Origin: Actinospica robiniae DSM 44927
GTDB taxonomy: Bacteria; Actinomycetota; Actinomycetes; Streptomycetales; Catenulisporaceae
Length of the DNA: 64,000 nt
NCBI RefSeq assembly: GCF_000504285.1
Contig: NZ_KI632511.1
Location: forward strand, 8,662,154-8,726,153
Direction: 5' to 3'
The notes under the pieces are model-generated. The model did not search any database. It was not told where the DNA came from and saw only the letters and a list, made by a program, of their open reading frames with translations. Every line of letters begins with the position of its first letter. The first letter of the stretch is position 1. A program made the translations under genes and the position numbers. Below are positions 37,401 to 44,643 of this stretch, one piece after another.

Positions 37401-37857
37401 CGTCCAGGTGTTCGACGGCGAGCGACTGTTGCTCGCCTACCGCCTCGTCGAGGTGCTCGTGCCCCTCGGCCCGCTGGCCGGGCTCGGTTCCCGGGAACGC
37501 GCGGCGTTCCTTCGCGACCGGGAGTACGTGCCCGGCGCCGGCTTGTCCACGTGCGAAGACGGCGTGACGCGGCTGCGCCTCGAGGACGTCGAAGCCCTCG
37601 AATGGTTCCCCGGCACCGTCGCAGCTCTCTACAACCTCCCCTCCGGCACCGACCGGCTCGCCGAGGTGGCCGTGCGCGACCACATCGCCCGCCTCGCCGA
37701 AGTGCACCCGAGCGGGTTGCTCGTGACGATGACGGTAGACCTCGCCACGGTCACGGCCGTCGGCCGCCCGGGCGAGGTCTACCGCGTCGTGCTCGTGCGC
37801 ACGGAAGGTGCGATCGAGGTGCGCGAGGCCGTCACTTCCGCCGCGTCATCGAGATGA
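31498..37857 (+). CDS. PUFA synthase subunit C: KS-CLF-AT-DH-DH-DH
   Basis: 2119 aa from TTG 31498 (AGGAG upstream). Ketosynthase: Cys135 in DAACASSL, His271 in HATGT, His307 in GHAMTAAG. Chain-length-factor-like KS at about 400-620 with GASFATDAD where the Cys would be. Acyltransferase with Ser726 in GYSSGES. FabA-like double hotdogs with GHFVGDPCMPGTLMLDG (about 1287) and RSHFFQDPVQPGSLGIEAM (about 1647). A third, polyketide-type dehydratase begins at VADHRPTWTLPALP (about 1763) and reaches HQGLLDATLH. The last 95 residues are conserved-looking but unassigned. The plan resembles myxobacterial Pfa3 without its C-terminal acyltransferase. The 3' end overlaps the COX-like gene by 26 bp. Confidence 0.93.
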   Translation: MRFVPIAIVGRGCVLPGAESPSALWDLVASGGCALTHLADGRWRMPLDAVVPRHAPHDIGGYVASPGDAEQWTLEAATQALDEAGPDRPEPGRSGLALGWLTLPGEAGVPGASPASNCAQALGFGAGSIALDAACASSLYALKIACDRLHDGAADLMLAGGVSAADPLLIQAGFTALSALSPTGRSRPLHRDADGLVPAEGAALVALMRLADAQARGIPVLGIVRGVGLSNDGRSEGGLLVPSEAGQKRAMYAAYAAAGVAPESVTLLECHATGTARGDAAEVRSSAYVFSEASDLVIGAVKANIGHAMTAAGAVGILKVLGAIEHGIRPAMAGRQDERINDLQGSRLRSPERNEPWNGVRRAAVSAFGFGGNNAHVIIDAPELAPIPAPRRRCEPREVAVVAKQTASGLGEPATFELEGLRIPPSDLKAALARHVLIFETARAAAQGIDLLAERTQVLVTTGCDPAIRRYTEGLRRPDATVMTSAQVVGFLTNMTANRISSQLGLSGASFATDADVLALAARAISTGEADAALVGSVDDAAAVLVLKRLDHARRDGDPILAVLHEPSIWHVFSGEDRAGVLAALDNGQESRGGPARLVIVAADGQLPERARQARRWLLGQAPKPRWAAYRDEPLPGRIAAVYPGGAAAYVGMGAQLGLVFPEHVADLVRRCPQIVDVAGWVNEGGQRPSDTISCVWGAAYFAHLHTAITRDVLGIGFEAALGYSSGESTALTALGAWQDLDGLVRDLRASPLFTRDLAGSYDAVPGRAWKTYLVTLPAEALTEAARGEAGVYLMAVNSPGSCTFGGDPSACERVSARLGAGHVFPLDYDLAIHAPVVEAVRDQWYRLHLRPTTPVPGISFYGCAAASMYELDDAGAATANTAQAVGTLDFRGTVENAWADGVRIFIEHGPSGGCTEWIAQTLGDREFLAVSLDGPGTSDIDNLGNAVAALIAAGVDVDDARLETRLREARTQKAIEPVRGLNPLHEHHELVTGRHRDFIRLLIERHAGFLAQREKISALLSPTVLFDRADLEYLAVGAVSKLFGPTFAAQDGYARQTRMPAPPMLLADRVLRIDAVPASIGAGTIQTQTDVRADSWYLDPCGRMPAGLLVEAGQADLLLISWLGADLLNRGERVYRLLGCEITYHASPPHPGETLTFDISIDDHAEHGGVRLFLFHYDCHVDGDPRLSVRNGQAGFFTDAELRETRGVVWDRPALPEPTALRRFDREQIRAFAEGRLGDEVGAHVRTPRPAGPEFLLFDEVEAFDVDGAYVRATLAIRPDSWFFEGHFVGDPCMPGTLMLDGAFQLMAFHLSASGCTAGRDGWRFEPVPEHTCRISCRAQVIPESKTLTYELFVKGFEQGEQNYPTLVADVLCSVDGVKAFLAEGLAVRLVPDWPLDQWRWLGGLADHVEPKPAVFGLESLLACAWGRPSEMMGSVLAPMDDGRRVARLPGPPYHFMSRIVELGAGTLVAEYDVPAAAWFWDEGGGTTMPLCVLLEVALQPCGWLALYTGDIPNAPSELLFRNLGGQGTFGDVRRDTRVLRTEIRLLEISKTGAMIIDAFDVRVWADERLVADLRSDFGFFPPAAFADQPGLPGPIWGDTQAPAIAVRENLGPMLSLIDRITGYWPNERRIRAEKDIAPEDWYFRSHFFQDPVQPGSLGIEAMLQLLQCFMMHSGLAAPDAVFEPSLAPQTVTWKYRGQVVPHDRVTVIEVEVTQARPGYAVADAWLSVGGRTIYHATGLGLRADASGAFDELLDPAIEPWVADHRPTWTLPALPMMSVVDRLAAAAGHSIAGLRDIRLTRWIMLDKPVQLRGRASAGIVELEHDGEVVASAVIADVVQPPDRPARLADPVPTELPYPRGAVFHGSAFHYLTALTVGSNGASGTLDAARGSVPRGRLHQGLLDATLHAIPHDELWRWSDRIRPGHVGYPYRLPRMDFFGDLPSTGELRVEARFAGFDADLEILPTFDVQVFDGERLLLAYRLVEVLVPLGPLAGLGSRERAAFLRDREYVPGAGLSTCEDGVTRLRLEDVEALEWFPGTVAALYNLPSGTDRLAEVAVRDHIARLAEVHPSGLLVTMTVDLATVTAVGRPGEVYRVVLVRTEGAIEVREAVTSAASSR

Positions 37858-39400
37858 ACCGCGGACGCGGGTCCTCCGGCGAGTTGCGGTGCAGGATGTC
37901 CGAGAGCGTCCTGGTCCGCTGCACGGTCAGCAGGCCGAGCGGGGTGAAGGTCTTCATGTTGAGCACCCGCGGCGCGAGCAGCGGGTTGGTCAGCGCCTGG
38001 GAGAACGCGTCGATCGCGATGATCTTCGTCAGCAGCGGGCCGAGGATGGTGTCCGGCGAGCCGGGCTGTTCGGCGAAGATGCCGACGTACAGATCGATGT
38101 CGTCGACGCTGTGATAGCGGGCCCGCAGGCCGTCGCGCACCTTCGGGTCGTCAGAGATCTGATTGAAACTTCGGACCGGTGGGAACTTCAGGTGCCTGCG
38201 GTAGTCGTTGTACGAGGCGATCTGCAGCGCCCGGGAGTCGTTGACGCTGTCGACGTCCACATACAGCAGTTCCGGCTCGGTGTTGAACAGCCCGATCCGG
38301 CCGGCCGTCTGCCGCGAGGCGTCCTCCATCAGCTGGCCGAGCCCGTACTCGGCCAGCAGCGGGCCGTTGACCATGGTCTCGGCCAGGGACAACTCGGTGC
38401 TCCCCGCCTTCAGTGTCGGCGGGATCAGGCTGTGCCAGCGGTAGACCAGGCTGAACTCGAACGACGCCCAGTTCTCCCGGTGCCACGGCGCCCGGGCCAG
38501 CCGGGTGCTGAGCGAGGGGTCGAGGGTGAAGTGGAAGTGGTACGGCGTGATGTGGTTGATGTACTCCTCGAGCACGATCCGGCACACCATCAGCGTCAGG
38601 ATGTTGCGAGCGGTCTGGAACAGCCGCTCGTCGTCCCAGTCCGGGTACTCCCGGGCCAGCTCCCCGGCCAGCCGGTTGTGCTCGCGCAGGAACAGCACCG
38701 TCAGCATCGTGAACCCCACCTGCAGGTTCGATCGGTCCCCGCCGAGCGCGAACAGCCGCGTGCGCCACTGCAGCGGCATCTGCTCGAACCGCACCACGGC
38801 GAGCTCGGCGAACTCGGGCTTCTTCTGTCCGTTCTCGTCGCACAGGTACGGCGGGAACTCGCCGCCGTTGAGCTGCTGGCTCTTGAGCCGGCCGCCCTCG
38901 TGCGCGCGCAGGATGCCGGCGGTCCGCTCGTCCACGCCGTAGAGCTGGTTGAGGTCGATCTGGTGGTTGGAGGTGTTGCGGCGCGGGTCGCGCGGCGTGC
39001 CGGTGTCCCCGCGCAGGAACCCGTCGGTGAACCACTGGGCGAAGTAGGCGAACAGCACGGTGGATCGCCGGCACGGGATCATGTCGGGGCCGCGGCGGAA
39101 CAGCTCCGCCGCCTCCTCGGCCGAGGGCAGCCGGTCCGGGTCCACCCGGCTCGGGGGCAGGTGCCGGCCGTTGTAGCTGCGGTCGGTCAGCGAGTGCCAC
39201 GACGTGTACGGGGCCATCGTGGAGAGCGGCTCGGGCCGCGCGGGCATCTCCCGCACGGCGTGGTCGATCAGCGCCGCGTTGAGCCAGTGCCGCAGCGGCG
39301 GGACCATCTGCACGGCGTCCCAGATCGGGCCGCCGTTGGTGAGCGCGAGGAAGCGCAGCCGGTTGTTCGCTCCGTCGGTGGCGATCGATCGAGCCCTCAT
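37832..39400 (-). CDS. Cyclooxygenase-like animal heme peroxidase (fatty acid dioxygenase candidate)
   Basis: 522 aa from ATG 39400 with AGGAGGG upstream, 7 nt after the P450 stop. Segments line up with prostaglandin H synthase by eye: SWHSLTDRSYNGRHLP, FAYFAQWFTDGF, FLREHNRLAGEL, WDDERLFQTARNILT, VYRWHSLIP, ASRQTAGRIG and NDYRRHLKFPPVRSF. Equivalents of cyclooxygenase residues (ovine numbering) are Tyr320 = Tyr385 (radical), His323 = His388 (proximal heme ligand), Tyr280 = Tyr348, Tyr287 = Tyr355 and probably Arg50 = Arg120 and Ser467 = Ser530. The distal His207 position is Asp126, while Gln122 = Gln203 is kept. There is no EGF or signal region, so it is probably cytosolic or peripheral to membrane. 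It likely oxygenates a polyunsaturated acyl chain; product unknown. Confidence 0.9.
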   Translation of the reverse strand: MRARSIATDGANNRLRFLALTNGGPIWDAVQMVPPLRHWLNAALIDHAVREMPARPEPLSTMAPYTSWHSLTDRSYNGRHLPPSRVDPDRLPSAEEAAELFRRGPDMIPCRRSTVLFAYFAQWFTDGFLRGDTGTPRDPRRNTSNHQIDLNQLYGVDERTAGILRAHEGGRLKSQQLNGGEFPPYLCDENGQKKPEFAELAVVRFEQMPLQWRTRLFALGGDRSNLQVGFTMLTVLFLREHNRLAGELAREYPDWDDERLFQTARNILTLMVCRIVLEEYINHITPYHFHFTLDPSLSTRLARAPWHRENWASFEFSLVYRWHSLIPPTLKAGSTELSLAETMVNGPLLAEYGLGQLMEDASRQTAGRIGLFNTEPELLYVDVDSVNDSRALQIASYNDYRRHLKFPPVRSFNQISDDPKVRDGLRARYHSVDDIDLYVGIFAEQPGSPDTILGPLLTKIIAIDAFSQALTNPLLAPRVLNMKTFTPLGLLTVQRTRTLSDILHRNSPEDPRPRFISMTRRK

Positions 39401-39407
39401 GGCCCTC

Positions 39408-40700
39408 CTACCCAAGCTGCAGCCGGTAACGGTCGGGGAAGATGGCGTCGAAGACGATGTCCTCGTCCGGGATCGGCGCCGCGCCGCGCCGCAGCAGCCG
39501 GCGCACCGCCTCCGGGATGATCACCTGGGCGAGGTGCACGCCGAGGCAGTCATGGTGGTGGCCGGTGCCGAAGTGCAGGTGGTGGTACTGCGGGCGGTTG
39601 AGCCGGAACTGCTCTGGTTCGGGCACCGCCTCCTCGTCGTTCATCGCGGAGGCGAGCGCGCACAACACCACGCTACCCGCCGTGACGACGGTCGCGTGGG
39701 AGGTTCCCGCAGCCAGTAGGTAATCGTGTTCGCACAGCCGCGGGGGCATGAGCCGGAAGAAGGTGTCCAGACGCAGCGCCTCCCAGACGTACGGGTCGAA
39801 CTCCGCCGCGTCCGCCTCACGAGCCGCCCTGGTCGCGGCCGCGTGCTGTTCGGGCCGCAGCATCAGCTGTCGGGTCGCCAGCGCCATGGCGGCCGGGGCG
39901 CTTTCGACGAAGCCGAGGGAGAGGCCGGCCGCGTTCACGGCGATCCGCTCGTCGTCGAAGCCGTGAGCGGGTATCGGCGCGCTGGCGAGGCGGCCGAAGA
40001 CGTCGTCGTGGCCTTCGGCCTCCGGGCCGCTTTCCGTCGGCCCCGCGCGCCGGCGGCCGGGACCGGCAGGCAGCAGCGCGCGACGCCGGGCCAGCTCCGC
40101 CCGCAGGTAGTCCATCAGCTCCGCGCCGGACGCCACCGCAGCGGCGTGCAACGCCTGGTCGGCCAGCGGATTCGCGTAGCAGTCCTTGATGATGTCGCGC
40201 ACCCAGTGGGCCAGGGTCGCCGACTCCAGGCCGCGATAGCCGAAGTAGTCCTCGCATACGCGCAGCGCCACCGGCTGGAACAGGTCGCCGACGACGTCGA
40301 GCGGCGACGATGCGGCGTCCAGGCACTCGTCCGCGTAACGGCCGGCCAGGGCCCGCACGACCGGGACGTCGCGCCGGTCGAGCATCACCTGCATCAGGCC
40401 ACGCTCACGCCAGTTGAGCGCCGTCGCGTCCCGGGAGAGCATGAAACCGCTGCCCAGCGCCGCGTCGAGCTGCGGGCTGGTCGGCCGGACGGTGAAGACC
40501 TTCTCGCGTCCGAGCACCTCGTGGACGTCGGCGAACTTGGTGACGAGCGTGTAGGCGGGGGTGACGAAGATCGGGCAGTCGGCCCGGAGCTCGGCGAACA
40601 GGCCGCGCCAGTCGCCGCGGATCCAGCCCGCCACCATCGCGGCCGCCTTCATCGGATCGTGTGAAGCGACGCGCTGGTACTTCGTCAGGTATTCGCTCAC
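39408..40700 (-). CDS. Unusual cytochrome P450 paired with the COX-like enzyme
   Basis: About 430 aa from GTG 40700; the frame is open upstream to 40850, so the start is uncertain. ExxR is E307-A-L-R310. The heme loop reads FGTGHHHDCLG with Cys385, one residue longer than the usual FGxGxHxCxG. The I helix (NAAGLSLGFVESAPAAMA) lacks the acid/alcohol pair used for O2 activation. That loss is typical of P450s that rearrange hydroperoxides or endoperoxides (prostacyclin and thromboxane synthases, CYP74) rather than hydroxylate. It is translationally coupled to the COX-like gene (TAG then ATG 7 nt later), which suggests it acts on that enzyme's product. Confidence 0.85.
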   Translation of the reverse strand: MSEYLTKYQRVASHDPMKAAAMVAGWIRGDWRGLFAELRADCPIFVTPAYTLVTKFADVHEVLGREKVFTVRPTSPQLDAALGSGFMLSRDATALNWRERGLMQVMLDRRDVPVVRALAGRYADECLDAASSPLDVVGDLFQPVALRVCEDYFGYRGLESATLAHWVRDIIKDCYANPLADQALHAAAVASGAELMDYLRAELARRRALLPAGPGRRRAGPTESGPEAEGHDDVFGRLASAPIPAHGFDDERIAVNAAGLSLGFVESAPAAMALATRQLMLRPEQHAAATRAAREADAAEFDPYVWEALRLDTFFRLMPPRLCEHDYLLAAGTSHATVVTAGSVVLCALASAMNDEEAVPEPEQFRLNRPQYHHLHFGTGHHHDCLGVHLAQVIIPEAVRRLLRRGAAPIPDEDIVFDAIFPDRYRLQLG

Positions 40701-40788
40701 GGATTCATTCAAGTCCGGCAGGTCTGCCGATGAAATCGTCCTTTGGATCTGTGCAATTCGGCCTAGGCCAGGTTTCCTATGGGCTGGG
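40701..40788. promoter_or_regulatory. Divergent promoter region between P450/COX and pfaD operons
   Basis: About 90 bp, noticeably AT-richer than its surroundings (ATCGTCCTTTGGATCTGTGCAATTC region), between the likely P450 start at 40700 and the PfaD start at 40789. It must contain promoters for both directions. No exact -35/-10 pair is convincing. Confidence 0.45.
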
Positions 40789-42432
40789 GTGATCGCACCG
40801 CCCGACAATGTCGCCGTGAGCGCCGAACTGTTGGCAGCGGTGAGTTCCACGGACCGGACGTCGGAGGATCAGGGACCTGTTTTCGAAGGGGCGCGGATGC
40901 TCGGCCTGATCGGCCGGATCCGCGAGCCCTTGTTCGTCGTGCGCGTGCCGACCCGGAGCCGGCCGGGCCTGGCCGCGACGCCCGGCGCGGGGGAGTGCCG
41001 CATGGTGGCGCAGCTGCCGCCGCTGCGCCCGGAGTCGCTGGGGGACGAGTCGTTCTGCGCCGCGCACGGGACCCGTTTTCCGTACGTGGCCGGCGAGATG
41101 GCCAACGGCATCGCCACGGTCGAGCTCGTCGCCGCCATGGCCCGGGCCGAGATGCTCGGATTCTTCGGCGCCGCCGGGCTTTCCGTCTCCCGGGTGGAGC
41201 AGGAGATCACGCGGCTCGCCGCGTCGCTCGGAGGCCGGCGCAACTGGGGCGTCAACCTCATCCATTCGCCCGCGGAGCCGCGCACCGAGGCCGACGTGGC
41301 CGATCTGCTGGCCGACCGGCGCGTGCCAGCGGTCTCGGCGTCCGCGTTCATGGAACTGACGCCGCCGATCGTGCACGTCGCCGCGCACGGGTTGACCCAG
41401 GGCTCTGATGGCCGGGTGCGTCGGGCCGCCCGGATCTTCGCCAAGGTCTCGCGGCCCGAGGTGGCCGCCGCGTTCATGGCGCCGCCGCCTGCCGCGATCC
41501 TGCGCGAGCTGGTCGACCAGGGCCGGCTGACCGTGCAGGAGGCGGCCCTGGCGGCGCGGGTGCCCGTGGCCGAGGACGTCACGGTCGAGGCCGACAGCGG
41601 CGGCCACACCGACAATCGGCCGTTGGTCGCGCTCGTGCCGGAGATGCTCGCGCTCGCCGAAGCGGCGCGGCTGCGGCACGGCTTCGACCGCCCGATCAGG
41701 ATCGGCGCGGCCGGCGGACTCGGCACCCCGGCCGGGGTGGCCGCCGCGTTCGCGCTCGGCGCGGCCTACGTCGTGACCGGCTCGATCAACCAGGCCGCTC
41801 GCGAATCAGGGCTCTCGCCGGACGGCAGACGTATGCTCGCCGAGGCCGGGCCGGCCGACGTCGTGATGGCGCCGGCCGCAGACATGTTCGAGCTCGGAGT
41901 GCGTCTCCAAGTCCTGCGACGCGGCAGCATGTTCGCCTTTCGGGGCGAGCGGCTGTATCAGATCTATGTCACTCACTCCGCGTGGAGCGAAGTGCCGGAG
42001 GCGACGCGGGGCAAGATCGAGCGCGAGATCCTGCGCGCGGGCTTCGACGAGGTCTGGCAGGAGACGCGGCGCTTCTGGCTCTCGCGCGACTCCGAACAGG
42101 CAGCCCGCGCCGAACGCGACGAGAAGCACCGGATGGCGCTGGTCTTCCGCTGGTACCTGGGCATGGCGAGCCGCTGGGCGATCCAGGGCGCGACCGACCG
42201 GCGGACGGACTACCAGATCTGGTGCGGACCGGCCATGGGCGCGTTCAACCGGTGGGTGGCGGGCGGATTCCTCGCCGACCCGACCGAGCGGTCCGTGGTG
42301 CAGATCGCCCGCAACCTGCTGGAAGGCGCCGCCGTCGTGACGCGCGCGCAGCAGGTGCGCAGCTTCGGCGTCGCGGTGCCCGCAGCCGCGTTCGCGTTCA
42401 CGCCGCGTCCGTTCGGCGAACGGGAGGCGTGA
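40789..42432 (+). CDS. pfaD: PfaD-type trans enoyl reductase
   Basis: 547 aa from GTG 40789 (GTG 40816 is an alternative). The PfaD hallmarks are GEMANGIATVELVAAMARA, GFFGAAGLS, GVNLIHSP, VEADSGGHTDNRPL (FMN/active-site loop), IGAAGGLGTPAGVAAAFALGA (phosphate-binding glycine loop) and KIEREILRAGF and IWCGPAMGAFNRW near the C-terminus. It is an FMN TIM-barrel enzyme of the nitronate-monooxygenase type that reduces selected double bonds during PUFA synthesis. Its stop overlaps the lipase start (TGATG), placing both in one operon. Confidence 0.93.
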   Translation: MIAPPDNVAVSAELLAAVSSTDRTSEDQGPVFEGARMLGLIGRIREPLFVVRVPTRSRPGLAATPGAGECRMVAQLPPLRPESLGDESFCAAHGTRFPYVAGEMANGIATVELVAAMARAEMLGFFGAAGLSVSRVEQEITRLAASLGGRRNWGVNLIHSPAEPRTEADVADLLADRRVPAVSASAFMELTPPIVHVAAHGLTQGSDGRVRRAARIFAKVSRPEVAAAFMAPPPAAILRELVDQGRLTVQEAALAARVPVAEDVTVEADSGGHTDNRPLVALVPEMLALAEAARLRHGFDRPIRIGAAGGLGTPAGVAAAFALGAAYVVTGSINQAARESGLSPDGRRMLAEAGPADVVMAPAADMFELGVRLQVLRRGSMFAFRGERLYQIYVTHSAWSEVPEATRGKIEREILRAGFDEVWQETRRFWLSRDSEQAARAERDEKHRMALVFRWYLGMASRWAIQGATDRRTDYQIWCGPAMGAFNRWVAGGFLADPTERSVVQIARNLLEGAAVVTRAQQVRSFGVAVPAAAFAFTPRPFGEREA

Positions 42433-44618
42433 TGGCGGTGGAACCCGCCCGCCCGCTGCCGCCCCGCTTCGTCTCGCCGCATGAACGCTCCCACCACGAG
42501 GAGATCGAGCAGTACAAGAACGTGGCGCGGGAGCTGTCCGCCATCGCGCAGACGGTCCACGAGATCTCCCAGCGTACGACCGCCCTGTTCGCCGCTACCG
42601 CGCCGCCGCATACGCCGCGCGAGGCCGGCGGCGACTACGCACGCAAGGCCACGTTGCTTAGGACACTGACGCGCGAATCAGGTCTCGGGTTCGCCTTTGC
42701 CGGCGGCCGGCTCGGCACGGCCGGCGCTTTCGTCGGCGATCTGCTCGGGCGCTCGAGCCTGGCCACGTCGCTGCTCGTGCTCTCGTTGCGGCTGCGGCTG
42801 AGCGCATTGCAGCTGGTGCACCCGGAGATGACCGAGGACCCGAAGCTCGCCCACTTCATCGAGGCCGTACACGCCCACCACGAGCTCGAGATCCTGCGCG
42901 CGCTGCGCACCCTTTTCGACGACGAGGGCGCGGTGCGGGCGCTCAGCTCACTCGCGCCGATGTTCGCCGAGATCCTCAGCCTCAAGGCGTTGCTGGACCG
43001 CAACCCCTTCAACGACGCGACCGCCTGGCGCATCGCGACCGGCGCGGCCGGGCCGTCGGCGGACCCGTTCTTCGGCTTCAGCGTCAAGATGATGACATCG
43101 CAGGACCGCGGCCCCGGCTCCGCCCGGCCGGTCCCCACCGCGCCGCACGAACGCAAGCTGCTGGCCCGGCGCGGATCGCTGCTCGGCTTCCTGCGCAACA
43201 TCGCATTGCTGGGCAACGACGGACGCATCGTCATCCAGACCGTGCGCGGACCCGACGGCGAGGAGCGCTACGTGGTGCAGGTGCCGGGGATGCGGCCGTC
43301 GTTCCGCGGCCACGGATCGCCCGCCTCGCTCGTCGGCGCCTTCCGCTCCTCGCTGGACGCGGCATCGTCCTACACCGGGGCGTTGCGTTCGGCCATCGCC
43401 CAATACGGCATCCCCGACGGCGCCGAGCTCGCCCTGATCGGGCACAGCGCGGGCGGACCGGCCGCGCTGAATCTGGCACAGGACTCTGACTTCTGCGCGC
43501 GCTACACCGTGACGCACGCGATCGCCGTCGGCGCGCCGGTGGACCAGAAGCGCGCCGCGGATCCGCGCACCTTCGTCGCGACCATCACCAACCAGCACGA
43601 CATCGTCCCCACACTCGACGGCATCGACGCAGGGAGCTGCTTCGACCTGCACCCCGACTGGTACGTCGTCGACTACACCGAAGTCACCCACCAGTTCCCG
43701 GAATGCCACGGCATCGAGCACTACCTGCGCGACCTCGCGTACCTGCTCACCGAGGCACGCGAATACATCGAGGAGCAACTCGGCCCCTATGGCGGCGACG
43801 TCCTGCGCACGCAGCTCTATCAGACCTATGAGCGTGAGCCCAAGCCCGCGGGCTACCCCTTCCTGCCGGTGCCCACCAGCCGCGCCGCGCTCGGCTCGGG
43901 CAGCATCGAGCTCCCGCTCACGTGTGCCTACGGCAGCGGACTGCTGGCGTTCTACCCGGTGGACCGCTCGCTGGCCGGCTGCCTCGCCGAGGACGGCTCG
44001 CGGACCGTGCCGCTCGGGCTGGCCGGCCGGGCGCTGATGGCGGTGTTCGCGGCCGAACAGCGCGAAGGCATCCTGCGGCCGCACCGCATGCTCGCCTTCG
44101 GCGTCCTCGTCGACAGCCCCTGGCGCACCGGCCGGCTCGCCTGGATCCATCTGTTGCGGCGCGCCGACCAACGCGGCGTCGGGATACGCCTGCTCGGCCT
44201 GGCCGTCTCCACCGACCAGGCCGTGGACGCGTACCGCGACCTGTGGGGCCTGCCCGCGTTCCGCGCCCGGGTCAGCCTCTCCGTGGGGATGCTCGGCGCG
44301 CGCGCCCTCGCCGACGCCGACGACGGCACCCACATCGGCTTCGGCGGACTGCTCGGCCCCGGCGCCCCGGCCCCGTCCCAGGACGTCGTCGTCTACTCCC
44401 GCCGGGGCCGGGAGACCCTGCGTTCCCAGCTCGACTTCGCCGGGCGCATGCAGCTGCACTCCGGCGCCCTCGTCCGGCTCGCCCTACGGACCCCCAACTC
44501 GGCCCCGGCCGAGCGGCTGCGCGAACTCGGCCTCGACCGGACCCGGCCGCTGCTGTGCCTCAGCGCCCGCGGCCTGCGCGCCCGGATCGGCGCGGGCGCC
44601 GCGCTGCCGGGCGAATGA
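42432..44618 (+). CDS. Serine lipase/esterase with C-terminal acetoacetate-decarboxylase-like domain
   Basis: 728 aa from ATG 42432. A helical N-terminal region (about 1-230) precedes an alpha/beta-hydrolase unit of the class 3 lipase type: Ser339 in LIGHSAGGPAALNLA, Asp in NQHDIVPTLDG and His in FPECHGIEHYL are the likely triad. From about residue 490 a beta-rich domain follows (LTCAYGSGLLAFYPVDRSLAGCL, PHRMLAFGVLVDSP) that recalls the acetoacetate decarboxylase fold, a tentative match. No signal peptide. Because it is coupled to pfaD and adjacent to the oxygenase genes, it may release polyunsaturated acyl chains from glycerolipid, or the finished product from its carrier. Confidence 0.75.
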   Translation: MAVEPARPLPPRFVSPHERSHHEEIEQYKNVARELSAIAQTVHEISQRTTALFAATAPPHTPREAGGDYARKATLLRTLTRESGLGFAFAGGRLGTAGAFVGDLLGRSSLATSLLVLSLRLRLSALQLVHPEMTEDPKLAHFIEAVHAHHELEILRALRTLFDDEGAVRALSSLAPMFAEILSLKALLDRNPFNDATAWRIATGAAGPSADPFFGFSVKMMTSQDRGPGSARPVPTAPHERKLLARRGSLLGFLRNIALLGNDGRIVIQTVRGPDGEERYVVQVPGMRPSFRGHGSPASLVGAFRSSLDAASSYTGALRSAIAQYGIPDGAELALIGHSAGGPAALNLAQDSDFCARYTVTHAIAVGAPVDQKRAADPRTFVATITNQHDIVPTLDGIDAGSCFDLHPDWYVVDYTEVTHQFPECHGIEHYLRDLAYLLTEAREYIEEQLGPYGGDVLRTQLYQTYEREPKPAGYPFLPVPTSRAALGSGSIELPLTCAYGSGLLAFYPVDRSLAGCLAEDGSRTVPLGLAGRALMAVFAAEQREGILRPHRMLAFGVLVDSPWRTGRLAWIHLLRRADQRGVGIRLLGLAVSTDQAVDAYRDLWGLPAFRARVSLSVGMLGARALADADDGTHIGFGGLLGPGAPAPSQDVVVYSRRGRETLRSQLDFAGRMQLHSGALVRLALRTPNSAPAERLRELGLDRTRPLLCLSARGLRARIGAGAALPGE

Positions 44619-44643
44619 ACCCGCTGAAAGGTGGCTTGGACCC

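Noticed and set aside
37832-39400. Catalase or myeloperoxidase-type defence peroxidase
   Set aside because: The match to COX covers the membrane-binding/oxygenase side and the tyrosine-radical site, and the distal peroxidase His is missing, so simple peroxidase defence is unlikely.
39401-39415. TTG at 39415 as start of the COX-like protein
   Set aside because: The ATG at 39400 has an ideal AGGAGGG at the right distance; the TTG lies within the end of the P450 gene.
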